Assembly: GCA_965656535.1 (NCBI GenBank)
Contig: CBFHKX010000002.1
Span: 310,001-374,000 of the forward strand
Source: Lishizhenia sp965656535
GTDB lineage: Bacteria; Bacteroidota; Bacteroidia; Flavobacteriales_D; Crocinitomicaceae
Direction: 5' to 3'
Length of the DNA: 64,000 bases
This document shows positions 39,552 through 47,870 of this stretch, piece by piece (positions within the stretch are counted from its first letter, which is position 1; every line of letters begins with the position of its first letter). The notes beneath the pieces are model-generated. The model saw only the letters and a list, made by a program, of their open reading frames with translations. It made no database searches and was not told the DNA's origin. The position numbers and the translations under genes are program-made.

Positions 39552-40250
39552 ATGAAAATAAATCATGCAGCAATAGAAGATAAATGGTTAAATGATAAAG
39601 TGATGAATTTACTTTATAATTCTAACAAGATTGTATTGGGTTCATTTAATACTCATAACCCAAAAAACAATACTGATTTTTATTATGGCAGGTGCTCGAA
39701 TTTTTTTTGGAAAGTAATTGCCCAGATTGAAGGTAAAAATGATCAATATTATTTCAATAATATTCAATTAAAGATTGGAGTCATGGAAAAATACTCTTTT
39801 TGCTGCTTAGATTTAATTGATTCCATTGAAATATCTTCAACTAATGGCGGAACAGAAATTATATCGGATTTCGTAAAAAATAAAATTTATACTGGATACT
39901 CTGATTCCGTTCTTTTTAGTTCAAATACAAGTTATAAAAATAAAGCCATACGGGTAGATAGAACGTATAACAAATTGGTTCTTGATGTCCTCGATAAAGG
40001 AAAAATAACTAAGGTTATCCATACACTTGGTAACGCAAGAATAAGTGAACAGTTTGTAACAAAGCCTATTGAGAAATCTCTACAAGTTGAGGGTTTTCAA
40101 GGCTATTGGCTTTCAATTGTTAATAGAAAAAAAGATATTGAAATAGTAAGAAACTCCTACAGTCCTAGTGCATATGCTGTTAGAAGATTAGGAGAGCAAA
40201 ATTACGAAAGTATAAAATCGTGGTTTGAAACCAATCTAATTCAGAAATAA
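39552..40250 (+). CDS. Uracil-DNA glycosylase superfamily-like protein
   Basis: 232 residues, no signal peptide. Three blocks fit the UDG fold: IVLGSFNTHNPKNN (27-40, the first strand and catalytic loop, with Asn rather than Asp candidates), DFYYGRCSNFFWKVI (42-56, matching the YY-x-x-P-x-N-x-FW segment of mismatch/deoxyinosine glycosylases) and RNSYSPSAYAVRR (200-212, in place of the PSPSP/A-type minor-groove loop). The middle region is divergent. This would make it a base-excision or nucleic-acid-binding protein, but the catalytic residues are not clear. Neighbours give no help. Alternative: a related fold without glycosylase activity. Confidence 0.5.
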   Translation: MKINHAAIEDKWLNDKVMNLLYNSNKIVLGSFNTHNPKNNTDFYYGRCSNFFWKVIAQIEGKNDQYYFNNIQLKIGVMEKYSFCCLDLIDSIEISSTNGGTEIISDFVKNKIYTGYSDSVLFSSNTSYKNKAIRVDRTYNKLVLDVLDKGKITKVIHTLGNARISEQFVTKPIEKSLQVEGFQGYWLSIVNRKKDIEIVRNSYSPSAYAVRRLGEQNYESIKSWFETNLIQK

Positions 40251-40258
40251 TAAAAATC

Positions 40259-41617
40259 ATGAAAAATATACTAGTAATTATAGTAATAACAGCAACATTA
40301 GCAGCATCCGCTCAAGTTCCTAATTACGTTCCCACAAATGGTTTAGTAGGCTGGTGGGGATTTAACGGAAATGCAAATGATGAGAGTGGGAATGGGAATA
40401 ATGGTACTGTCATTGGTACGGCATTGACAGCGGACCGTTTTGGAAATCCAAATAGTGCATATGATTTTGATGGAGTGGATGATTTAATTACATCAAGTAT
40501 AATGAGTACTATACAAGGCCAAAACCAAATGACATGGTCTTGTTGGTTTGTTTGTAGATCAAATCCTGTCGACGGACAACCAAATCGGATAATATCAAAA
40601 GATAACTTACCTGGTGTAAATGAAAATAGAATGGCACTAATCATTAATAATTATGCGGCTGCTAATAATACTCTTCATTTTGTATTTCACGATGCAATCA
40701 ATACAAGTAATGTTCATACAAATTATCCGATTGTATATGATTCTTTATATCATGCTGTTCTCGTTGTTAACACAACTGAACTCTCTGATTCGAATAAATT
40801 AAAATTATTCGTTAATGGGATATTGACAGATTATACGGTAAATGGCACAGTTCTTCCTCTAACACCAAGTAACCAATACAACATGCGGTTTGGAGGTTCT
40901 CTATCTACAAATAATTATTGGGATGGCACTGTAGACGACATCGGAATTTGGAATAGAGCTTTGACGCAATGTGAAATACAAGATCTTTACAATGCACAAC
41001 TGAATTCAGTAGATGTTTCTGCAGGCAATGATTTAACGGTTTGCGAAGGTGATGAAATTGTACTTTCAGGTTCAGGAGCAGATAGTTATTCTTGGAATAA
41101 TGGCGTTTTAGATAGTATTCCATTTGTAGCAACAAATACTTCAGAATATGTAGTAGTCGGTACAGATACTTTGTGTTGCTTAGGTACAGATACAATGCAA
41201 GTCAATGTTTTGTCAACGTCTTCGTCTTCACAAAATGAGACAAGCCTAGATAGTTACGTTTGGTCTGTAAATGGTCAAACATATACACAGAGCGGAACTT
41301 ATACCGATACTTTATTGAATGTTTTAGGTTGCGATAGTATTGTTACACTCAATTTAGATTTAAATTTCACGGGTATAGAAAGCGAGAATAATAATGAATT
41401 TAATGTCTTTCCTAACCCAGTAAATGAACTACTTACCATTGTCAACTCAAGTAATGCGTCTAAAAAGATAACGCTTATTGATAAGCAAGGAAGGCTTGTT
41501 CTAGAGAGTATAATTTCAAAAGAAACAAACACTATAAATTTAGCCCATTTAGAATCTGGAAATTATCTACTCTTCATAGAAGGTAATGATTATCCAATTC
41601 AAATAATTAAGAAGTAG
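40259..41617 (+). CDS. Secreted LamG-domain protein with T9SS type A sorting domain
   Basis: 452 residues: signal peptide (about 1-18), a LamG/concanavalin-type jellyroll (about 25-245) opening with GLVGWWGFNGNANDESGNGNNG and closing with WDGTVDDIGIWNRALTQCEIQDLYNA, a small beta domain with DVSAGNDLTVCEGDEIVLSGSGADSYSW (Ig/PKD-like, 250-310), a short SxNETSLDSYVWSVNGQTYT repeat common in these proteins, and a sorting domain NEFNVFPNPVNELLTIVNSS at the end. It is expected on the cell surface or outside. Ligand unknown. Starts 8 nt after the UDG-like gene, so it may be co-transcribed. Confidence 0.9.
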   Translation: MKNILVIIVITATLAASAQVPNYVPTNGLVGWWGFNGNANDESGNGNNGTVIGTALTADRFGNPNSAYDFDGVDDLITSSIMSTIQGQNQMTWSCWFVCRSNPVDGQPNRIISKDNLPGVNENRMALIINNYAAANNTLHFVFHDAINTSNVHTNYPIVYDSLYHAVLVVNTTELSDSNKLKLFVNGILTDYTVNGTVLPLTPSNQYNMRFGGSLSTNNYWDGTVDDIGIWNRALTQCEIQDLYNAQLNSVDVSAGNDLTVCEGDEIVLSGSGADSYSWNNGVLDSIPFVATNTSEYVVVGTDTLCCLGTDTMQVNVLSTSSSSQNETSLDSYVWSVNGQTYTQSGTYTDTLLNVLGCDSIVTLNLDLNFTGIESENNNEFNVFPNPVNELLTIVNSSNASKKITLIDKQGRLVLESIISKETNTINLAHLESGNYLLFIEGNDYPIQIIKK

Positions 41618-41773
41618 TATTAAACTATTTTCAAAGTTGTTTGGTACAAAAAAGACAATGATTAACGGCATTTTTTTGAAACTACTGAGGATATAACTAA
41701 CCACAACTCAAAGATAGTTATTCTATCGGCTGTCTAATATAAAAACTAATAGAAGTGACCTACCACCTAAATC

Positions 41774-41802
41774 AAAAGTCGCATTCATTGAGTGCGACTT
41801 TT
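41774..41802. terminator. Rho-independent terminator, copy 2 of a 29-nt repeated terminator
   Basis: Stem AAAAGTCGCA / TGCGACTTTT, loop TTCATTGAG, identical over 29 nt and in the same orientation as 37472-37500. It lies directly at the end of the minus-strand glycosylphosphotransferase gene and downstream of the LamG gene. Confidence 0.85.
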
Positions 41803-43197
41803 CTATTTACCTTTTGCTTTTAACACAATCATTACCGTGTAAAGCATAATCTTAAAATCTAGGGCTAAAGACATATTTTTGAGGTAAAGCAAATCAAATT
41901 TCATGCGCTGTATCATTTCAGAAACGTTTTCGGCATAGCCGTATTTTACTTGTCCCCACGAGGTAATTCCTGGTTTTACTTTGTTGAGCTGTAAAAATTG
42001 AGGTTCTTTCTCTACAATTTGATCTATGAAAAACTGTCTTTCTGGTCGTGGACCAACCAAACTCATATCACCAATTAAAACGTTCCAAAATTGCGGAAAT
42101 TCATCTAGTCTGCTTTTTCGCATAAATTTTCCTACAGAAGTAATTCTTGGGTCATGACTAGAAGAAAGCTGTGGACCGGCTTTTTCAGCGTCTACGTACA
42201 TCGTTCTAAACTTAATAATTTGAAAAGGTTTACCATTTTTCCCAATGCGTTCTTGTTTAAAAAATACCGGACCTTTAGATGATGTTTTGACCAAAATAGC
42301 GAGTGTAATATAAACAGGTGTAAGAACAATCAAACTAATCGCACTTGCCGAAATATCAATTAGTCGTTTTAGAATTCTCTGCCAAACAGGTAGAATTTCG
42401 CTGTTTATTTCTATCAGTAGGGCACCAAAAATATTATTCATTTTAACCGAACCAGATAGAATATCGTACATATCAGGAATTAGCTTAATTTTTATGTCTC
42501 TTCCTTGGACTTGGGCTATAATATGTCTGATTTTTTCATGCTCTGTTGAGTCTAGTGCAATAATTATTTCTTCAATGTGGTTGTTGGTAAGAATTTGATC
42601 TAAATCATTTGCATGACCAAGATAGGGTAGTGCATTCGTCAATAATTTATCAATTCCATTTAGATTTACAAAACCAATAAAGTCATTACCAGAATTTTTG
42701 GGTAATGCTTTAATCTCGGTATAGATATCAACTGCTTTTTGACTCCCTCCAATAAGTAGCGTTTTAAATCCAATTTTTCCAGAATGTACTTGTTTAACTA
42801 GGTAGCTAACTATAATAAATCTGAAGAGTAGGTTTAAAGTGAACTGTAAAATAAAAATAGCGAAAAATGAAGTGTAATACATTTGATAATCTGTAACACT
42901 ATCGTCTAATAAAAAGAAAAAGAAAACTACAACAGAGCCAATTATCGTACTTACAAAAGTGAGGTTGAAAATTTTCATTCTGTGTAAGCGCAAAGTAGAA
43001 AAATAACTTCCTATTAAGAGGTGTAGTATAATCCAACATAGGGGAATAATAAATATTCCTAGGTAAAAATCTTCGTTAATTGAAAACGCTGTATTTTCTA
43101 AATAAATTTTCCTAAAGGCATAAAAAGAGCCCCAAGCAATTGAAGTACTTAGAAAGTCGAAAACAATGAGAATAAACGTAAAGAAGCGTTGGGACAT
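41803..43197 (-). CDS. Polyprenyl glycosylphosphotransferase (WcaJ/undecaprenyl-phosphate sugar transferase type)
   Basis: 464 residues. Four N-terminal membrane helices (within 1-130), a CoA-binding-like Rossmann region (FKTLLIGGSQKAVDIYTEI, DFIGFVNL), a fifth membrane segment (about 280-305) and the bacterial sugar transferase domain: KTSSKGPVFFKQERIGKNGKPFQIIKFRTM, SRLDEFPQFWNVLIGDMSLVGPRPERQF and KPGITSWGQVKYGY. It transfers a sugar-1-phosphate to undecaprenyl phosphate, priming exopolysaccharide or O-antigen synthesis. No other polysaccharide genes adjoin it. Follows the lipoprotein gene at 1 nt. Confidence 0.93.
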   Translation of the reverse strand: MSQRFFTFILIVFDFLSTSIAWGSFYAFRKIYLENTAFSINEDFYLGIFIIPLCWIILHLLIGSYFSTLRLHRMKIFNLTFVSTIIGSVVVFFFFLLDDSVTDYQMYYTSFFAIFILQFTLNLLFRFIIVSYLVKQVHSGKIGFKTLLIGGSQKAVDIYTEIKALPKNSGNDFIGFVNLNGIDKLLTNALPYLGHANDLDQILTNNHIEEIIIALDSTEHEKIRHIIAQVQGRDIKIKLIPDMYDILSGSVKMNNIFGALLIEINSEILPVWQRILKRLIDISASAISLIVLTPVYITLAILVKTSSKGPVFFKQERIGKNGKPFQIIKFRTMYVDAEKAGPQLSSSHDPRITSVGKFMRKSRLDEFPQFWNVLIGDMSLVGPRPERQFFIDQIVEKEPQFLQLNKVKPGITSWGQVKYGYAENVSEMIQRMKFDLLYLKNMSLALDFKIMLYTVMIVLKAKGK

Positions 43198-43198
43198 T

Positions 43199-44059
43199 CT
43201 AGTAATGAATCACTTTAATATTGTCGATATATATATCTTTTTCCGTACCTAATTCATTCAGAATAGCAGTAAATCCTACTTGGTATACATCCGCATTTTG
43301 AAATGAAACAATTTCTTTTAGGTCGATATATATCTTTTTCCAAACCGGATTTTCTTGAGCGTTCAGCTGTATGTGTGGTTCTTCATCAATTCCGTTTGAA
43401 CTAATGCCTAAAACTGTTGTAAGTAAAGTATTTGTATTATAATAGTCCATTTCTAGAAATACATCTGCACCAATTGGTAGGTCCAGTCCGCCATTTTCAT
43501 TTGTATAACCAGAAAACAGGGAGTCAGAATCGTTCAAAGGTATGTGTCCACAGTAGTTTCCATATGCAACAATTGACGGATCATTTGTAGTAACTAGGCT
43601 AGTGTTGGAGATTGGGTCCGTTTCCATTTTAATATTTAACGGATCTTCAAAATCCTCTACAAAGAAGTTTAGGTCTTCATAATACATTGTGGTTGGATTC
43701 AGGTATGCGGTGTCAGACTGAGAGAGTGAAATCGTTTGCCTATATTGTTCCATAAAAGGATAACGAATTTTCGTAGCATTAATTCCGTTACTTCTAACTC
43801 CTGGAATTAAAATAAACTCATAGTCGCCAGGTTCTCCAATAATGGGTATTTTAATGGGTAGTTCAAATACTCCAATTACTTTGTTGTTAACGTTTACCCA
43901 TGCATCTGTAATGTTGGCAGTCATTTCTCCTTGTCCGCTAGCAAAAGGATTATCAAGTAAATCCCATTTATCAATTGTAATCCAGAGCGGAGTATCTACT
44001 TTTTTAGCACATTGGTTAAAGAGTAGCAATACAAATACAGCGTAAAAAAGGATTTTCAT
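43199..44059 (-). CDS. Lipoprotein of unknown function
   Basis: 286 residues. Lipoprotein signal with Cys17 (FNQC, then AKKVD). The mature part holds strand-rich segments (PLWITIDKWDLLDNP, ITDAWVNVNNKVIGVFELPIKIPIIGEPGDYEFILIPGVRSNGI) and a later lectin-like half (GYTNENGGLDLPIGADVFLEMDYYNT, PVWKKIYIDLKEIV, DIYIDNIKVIHY). The pattern suggests two beta-sandwich domains. It sits between the Gfo/Idh/MocA gene and the glycosylphosphotransferase gene on the same strand. Function unknown. Confidence 0.75.
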   Translation of the reverse strand: MKILFYAVFVLLLFNQCAKKVDTPLWITIDKWDLLDNPFASGQGEMTANITDAWVNVNNKVIGVFELPIKIPIIGEPGDYEFILIPGVRSNGINATKIRYPFMEQYRQTISLSQSDTAYLNPTTMYYEDLNFFVEDFEDPLNIKMETDPISNTSLVTTNDPSIVAYGNYCGHIPLNDSDSLFSGYTNENGGLDLPIGADVFLEMDYYNTNTLLTTVLGISSNGIDEEPHIQLNAQENPVWKKIYIDLKEIVSFQNADVYQVGFTAILNELGTEKDIYIDNIKVIHY

Positions 44060-44099
44060 TTTTCTTTAATTTGAACTATTGAACGTAAAAATATCCAAT

Positions 44100-45095
44100 T
44101 TATTTTTGGGTAGATAAGTTTCCAGTAATTTTCAGTTTTTCTAAAATTTGATGCGCAACAACCAGCGCATTGTAGCCATCTTCAATACTTACTTTTGGAG
44201 TTGTTTTATTCACAATACTTTCTCCAAATGTACGCAGTTCTTCTTTAATGGCATTTACTTCTCCAACAGTTGGTTTATCAAACATGATTTTTTTGGAGCC
44301 CTTTCCTTCACCAAGGTCTAAAACCATATCAAAAGGTCCTGCTTCTCCTTGTACATCTTCCATTTTAACAACCTCTACTTCTTTGTCTAAAAAGTCTACG
44401 CTGATGTATGCATCTCTTTGGAAAAAGCGAGATTTTCGCATATTTTTCATTGAAATTCTTGAGGATGTAAGGTTGGCAACGCATCCATTTTCAAACTCTA
44501 TACGTGCGTTTGCAATATCGGGAGTGTCAGATACAACTGCAACTCCAGATGCTGAAATTCTTTTCACTGGAGATTGAACAACACTTAGAATAATATCTAA
44601 ATCATGAATCATTAAATCTAGAACAACAGGAACATCCGTACCTCTTGGATTAAATTGAGCTAGACGGTGTGTTTCAATAAACATGGGTTTATTGAAATGC
44701 GGAAGTGCTTCTTGAAATGCAGGATTGAAGCGTTCAACATGTCCAACCTGAACGTTTACTTCGGCCTCATGTGCTAGATTAATAAGCGATTTTGCTTCTT
44801 CAACTGTTTCAGTTATTGGTTTTTCTATAAAAATGTGTTTAGAATTACGCAGTGCAAGTGCAGCACATTCGTAGTGGTTTACTGTAGGTGTAACAATATC
44901 TAAACAGTCAACCTCTTCAATCAATGCTTCAATAGAAGAGAAGCGTTTAATACCAAATTCTTCTGAAGCTTTCAGCGCGTTTGCGTCATAAGGGTCATAA
45001 AAACCAACAAACTCAAATTGATCATTTAACTCAAGTAATAATCGAATATGAATTCGTCCTAAATGTCCTGCTCCTAAAACCCCTATCTTCAGCAT
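44100..45095 (-). CDS. Gfo/Idh/MocA-family NAD(P)-dependent oxidoreductase
   Basis: 331 residues from ATG 45095 (an upstream TTG at 45113 is rejected). N-terminal Rossmann domain with GVLGAGHLGRIHIRLL (GxGxxG), DIVTPTVNHYECA and IFIEKPITETVEEA (the EKP motif with catalytic Lys), then NVQVGHVERFNPAF and the C-terminal beta-sheet domain (DVPVVLDLMIHDLDIIL). Substrate unknown; sugars or sugar nucleotides are the usual targets of this family. A similar gene is often found beside tRNA genes in flavobacteria but no functional conclusion follows. Confidence 0.92.
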   Translation of the reverse strand: MLKIGVLGAGHLGRIHIRLLLELNDQFEFVGFYDPYDANALKASEEFGIKRFSSIEALIEEVDCLDIVTPTVNHYECAALALRNSKHIFIEKPITETVEEAKSLINLAHEAEVNVQVGHVERFNPAFQEALPHFNKPMFIETHRLAQFNPRGTDVPVVLDLMIHDLDIILSVVQSPVKRISASGVAVVSDTPDIANARIEFENGCVANLTSSRISMKNMRKSRFFQRDAYISVDFLDKEVEVVKMEDVQGEAGPFDMVLDLGEGKGSKKIMFDKPTVGEVNAIKEELRTFGESIVNKTTPKVSIEDGYNALVVAHQILEKLKITGNLSTQK

Positions 45096-45184
45096 AATTT
45101 TAATTTTTCTCAAAATTAAACGAATCGAGTATTTTTTGTATCACAAAGCCTATTACTTATTAACACAATTGGTGTTAGTTTTAC

Positions 45185-45691
45185 TCAAGACTTTGTATTT
45201 AGATCCAAGTTTTTATAGTATCCAAGATCTTTATCAGTTAAAATTTTAGTTAAAGTGCTAATTTGACCTGTGTGATAAGAAGAGTGTTCAATTACGTGTA
45301 TAAGAACGGAATAGGTTGTTTCGTTAAAGCCTTGTATTCTTACTGTTTCTGATAGTTTTTGGTCATTTAAAGCATTTAGTTCTGTTAAAATATTCACTTT
45401 GAGATTTTCAAGTATGAAAATTAAGTCAGCTTTTTTGATGTTTGCATGTTTTAAAAATTCATTGTCTCTTTCTCTATTGTCCTTTTTACTCCCTAGTCCA
45501 CTCAGTATCCATTGTCTGCCATTTCCGCAAACATGTAAAATGAGGGAACCAATACTAGGTGTGTTTGTATTGGGAGTGAGCCATAAATCTTTTTCTTCAA
45601 TAAGCGATAAACATTTATAAATTCGAGTGTAAGATTCGTCAAAAACTCTTCTTTTGAATTCATTTACAATTAGTTCGGTATGAAGCATCAT
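45185..45691 (-). CDS. DinB/DUF1572-like four-helix protein
   Basis: 168 residues from ATG 45691 (second ATG at 45688). Helical throughout with the family's His pattern: GSLILHVCGNGRQWI carries the first metal His and SVLIHVIEHSSYHTGQISTLTKIL the HxxxxHxxxH-type triad at the C-terminal helix. DinB-like proteins use this site to bind Zn or Ni and often act as thiol transferases. An upstream in-frame extension to 45862 is not real: it reads through tRNA-His on its opposite strand. Confidence 0.85.
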   Translation of the reverse strand: MMLHTELIVNEFKRRVFDESYTRIYKCLSLIEEKDLWLTPNTNTPSIGSLILHVCGNGRQWILSGLGSKKDNRERDNEFLKHANIKKADLIFILENLKVNILTELNALNDQKLSETVRIQGFNETTYSVLIHVIEHSSYHTGQISTLTKILTDKDLGYYKNLDLNTKS

Positions 45692-45764
45692 TTTTGCGTT
45701 TAAACGAATCAAACTTAAGAATAAAAAAAATACATAAAATAAACTTTTGTAATTAAGATTTTCA

Positions 45765-45772
45765 TATATTTG
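45765..45772 (+). promoter_or_regulatory. -7 promoter element of tRNA-His
   Basis: TATATTTG, an exact TAnnTTTG match; TTTTG at 45745-45749 lies 15 nt upstream, slightly short for the usual spacer. Predicted transcript start about 14 nt before the tRNA. Confidence 0.5.
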
Positions 45773-45792
45773 CACCCGCGAAAGCGATAAAC

Positions 45793-45867
45793 GGTAGGTG
45801 TAGCTCAGTTGGTTAGAGCATCGGTTTGTGGTGCCGAGGGTCGTGGGTTCGAATCCCATCATTTACC
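45793..45867 (+). tRNA. tRNA-His (anticodon GTG)
   Basis: Complete cloverleaf: G-1 at 45793 paired with the discriminator C at 45867, acceptor GTAGGTG / CATTTAC with two G-T pairs, D arm TAGCTCAGTTGGTTAGAGC, anticodon stem TCGGT / GCCGA with loop TTGTGGT, anticodon GTG at 45828-45830, T arm GTGGG-TTCGAAT-CCCAT. A full CCA end is not encoded (the next bases are CAG). The extra G-1 is the histidine identity element. Confidence 0.97.
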
Positions 45868-45874
45868 CAGAATT

Positions 45875-45904
45875 AAAGGTCTTGAATTTTCAAGGCCTTT
45901 TTTT
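45875..45904 (+). terminator. Rho-independent terminator of tRNA-His
   Basis: AAAGGTCTTGAA pairs with TTCAAGGCCTTT (one G-T pair) around a short TT loop and is followed by more T. Confidence 0.82.
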
Positions 45905-45919
45905 GTGTTTCAGCTTTTT

Positions 45920-45974
45920 TAGATGAGTTAGTTGTATAGAGTTTTTGTTTGTATTGCCGAGTGTCATGTGGTTC
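45920..45974 (+). pseudogene. Degenerate partial copy of tRNA-His
   Basis: Aligns to the intact tRNA (from 45801 on). From TAGAG onward, blocks TAGAG, GTTTGT, TGCCGAG, GTC, TG and GGTTC match in order: by eye 29 of 37 positions with a single inserted base. Anticodon (GT-AT instead of GTG) and stems are broken, and no acceptor 3' strand follows, so it cannot be a working tRNA. Lies about 120 nt downstream of the functional gene. Confidence 0.6.
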
Positions 45975-45998
45975 CCTGTCTGCCGACTAGGCAGGGAA
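45972..45998. repeat. Bulged inverted repeat
   Basis: TTCCC-(TGTC)-TGCC, loop GACTA, GGCA-GGGAA: nine paired bases with a 4-nt bulge on the left arm. GC-rich compared with its surroundings; may be a copy of a dispersed small repeat. Confidence 0.5.
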
Positions 45999-46054
45999 GT
46001 AGCTGGATTAACTCAAAAGCGTTGTTTGGGTGGTGCGTATTCTGTAAATATTAT

Positions 46055-46110
46055 AAAATGAGTATTGGTTGGTGTTTTAACGAGGATCTGAAAACCTACT
46101 AGCTCATTTT
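46055..46110. repeat. Interrupted inverted repeat upstream of the SulP gene
   Basis: AAAATGAG (46055-46062) pairs with CTCATTTT (46103-46110), and inside it GTTTT (46074-46078) pairs with AAAAC (46091-46095). A T-rich CTTTTT follows, so it may be a terminator or leader structure. Confidence 0.4.
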
Positions 46111-46275
46111 CTTTTTATAGTAAGAAATACGATGTTTGAAGAATAATTCAAAAAAAAACAATCATCACAACAAATCTGACACGAAGTTTCTTAGCTTTGG
46201 AACTTAACAGAAACTAATGAAGATTACAAAATAGCACTATAATTAAGGTTTATTTTGTTGTTTACAATTATTTAG

Positions 46276-47847
46276 ATGGAGCAAAAAATTACCACGACAG
46301 ATCAAAAAAGAATTTTTCATTTTTCTGATGTTTCGGCAGCTTTTCTTGTTTTTTTATTAGCATTACCATTGAGTTTGGGAATTGCGAAGGCAAGTGGTTT
46401 TCCTGCTTCTATGGGAGTTTTAACAGCTATAGTAGGAGGTGTTTTTACGCTTTTTTTTAAGGTCTCAGAATTATCTATTAAAGGTCCGGCAGCCGGTTTA
46501 ATAACAATTTGTGCAGCTGCCGTAGCAGAATTTGGTGGAGGAGTAGTAGGTTGGCAAATGGTGTGTGCCGTTATTGTTGTAATGGCTGTTTTACAAATGT
46601 GTTTAGGTCTTTTTAAGCTAGGTGGATTAAGCGATTTTTTCCCACATTCAGCGGTTCACGGTATGTTAGCAGCGATAGGAATTATTATAATTGCTAAACA
46701 AATTCCTGTACTACTCGGAGTTTCTCCAGAAATATATGCAGAAAAAAGTGTAGCTAAGTTGCTTATAAATATCCCAAGTTTTATAACCCTATCTAACTTA
46801 AAAGTTGCTTTAATCGGGGTTTCTGGATTGATTCTGTTATTTATAGTTCCTAAATTACGTCTTCCTTTTGTGCATAAGATTCCGACTCCTTTATTGGTCT
46901 TACTACTTGCTATTCCACTTGCTATTTTATGGGATTTTAAAACAGAGCAACCGGCGCATATTTTGGTTGTTATAGGTGATTTCTGGGGTAGTTTGGCTAT
47001 CAATGCAGATTTCTCTTCTATTGCTACTTTTCCTTTTTGGAAATATGTAATTATGTTTTTGTTTGTAAGTTCATTAGAATCTATTCTAACCGTAAAGGCA
47101 GTTGATTCTATTGATCCAGATAAAAAAGAATCAAATTACAATGGCGATTTGATAGGACAAGGAGCTGGAAACATAGTTTCGGGAATGTTAGGTGGATTGC
47201 CTATGATTTCTGAGGTGGTGCGCAGTTCTGCAAACATAAGTTATGGAGCTAGAAGTAAATGGTCTAATTTTTTTCATGGTATTTTTCTTTTGCTTGCTAT
47301 GCTTTTTATCATTCCGATAATAGAGCTTATTCCAAACGCAGCTTTAGCTGCCATGCTTATACATGCCGGATACAAGCTAACGGCTCCGAAAGAATTTATA
47401 CATATAAAAAGGGTAGGAACAGAACAGCTTTTGATTTTTATAGTTACAATTTTAGTTACGCTTTTGGAGGATTTACTTTTGGGTATTTTTTCTGGAATCG
47501 CAGTTAAATTTCTAATTCATTTGTATCATGGAGTTCAATTAAAGAACTTTTTCGAAGTGCGGTTAATCTTGAAAGAAAACAATAAGCAAACAATACTTAA
47601 GGTAAGTGATGCTGCTGTTTTCTCTAATATTATTTCGTTTAGGAAAAAAATAGCGAAACTTTCTTTAGCTGATTCGCTTATAATCGACCTTAGTTCAGCA
47701 AGTTTTCTGGATCATTCTTTCATGAGCTTTTTAAGTCGTCTTCAAAAATCAAAGAAGGAAAAAGGTTGTTCTATTGAAATTATAGGCTTAGATAAGCACA
47801 AGTCATTTTCAGACCATCCTTTGGCAACGCGTAAACTTACAACTTAG
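46276..47847 (+). CDS. SulP-family (SLC26-like) anion transporter
   Basis: 523 residues: a membrane domain of about 14 spans (UraA fold) with FPASMGVLTAIVGG, LSIKGPAAGLITI and the SESILTV / NYNGDLIGQGAGNIVSGMLGGLPMISEVVRSS block, and a C-terminal STAS domain (about 430-515, LIIDLSSASFLDHSFMSFL). The sequence type is the SulP group often annotated as sulfate or bicarbonate carriers; the EVVRSSANISYGARSKWSN segment suits bicarbonate/Na+ types as well. Substrate not determined. It converges on the arsenic operon with a 23-nt gap. Confidence 0.92.
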   Translation: MEQKITTTDQKRIFHFSDVSAAFLVFLLALPLSLGIAKASGFPASMGVLTAIVGGVFTLFFKVSELSIKGPAAGLITICAAAVAEFGGGVVGWQMVCAVIVVMAVLQMCLGLFKLGGLSDFFPHSAVHGMLAAIGIIIIAKQIPVLLGVSPEIYAEKSVAKLLINIPSFITLSNLKVALIGVSGLILLFIVPKLRLPFVHKIPTPLLVLLLAIPLAILWDFKTEQPAHILVVIGDFWGSLAINADFSSIATFPFWKYVIMFLFVSSLESILTVKAVDSIDPDKKESNYNGDLIGQGAGNIVSGMLGGLPMISEVVRSSANISYGARSKWSNFFHGIFLLLAMLFIIPIIELIPNAALAAMLIHAGYKLTAPKEFIHIKRVGTEQLLIFIVTILVTLLEDLLLGIFSGIAVKFLIHLYHGVQLKNFFEVRLILKENNKQTILKVSDAAVFSNIISFRKKIAKLSLADSLIIDLSSASFLDHSFMSFLSRLQKSKKEKGCSIEIIGLDKHKSFSDHPLATRKLTT

Positions 47848-47870
47848 CGATATGTATGAGAATTGATTGT

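Larger units (their letters stand above)
45905..46275. other. 370-nt gene-free spacer with tRNA remnant and hairpins
   Basis: No open frame with coding character. It holds a decayed tRNA-His copy (45920-45974), a bulged hairpin (45972-45998), a stretch at 45999-46036 with weaker tRNA-His resemblance, and an interrupted inverted repeat (46055-46110). It ends at the SulP start codon. Confidence 0.6.

Noticed and set aside
41034..41200. Frames opposite the LamG gene
   Set aside because: They are shadows of the coding strand with no start context or family pattern.
45692..45862. Open frame extending the DinB-like protein upstream by 57 codons
   Set aside because: The extension reads through tRNA-His on the opposite strand (its first residues, MGFEPTTLGTTNRCSNQLSYT, are the well-known translated antisense of a tRNA). 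The real start is ATG 45691.
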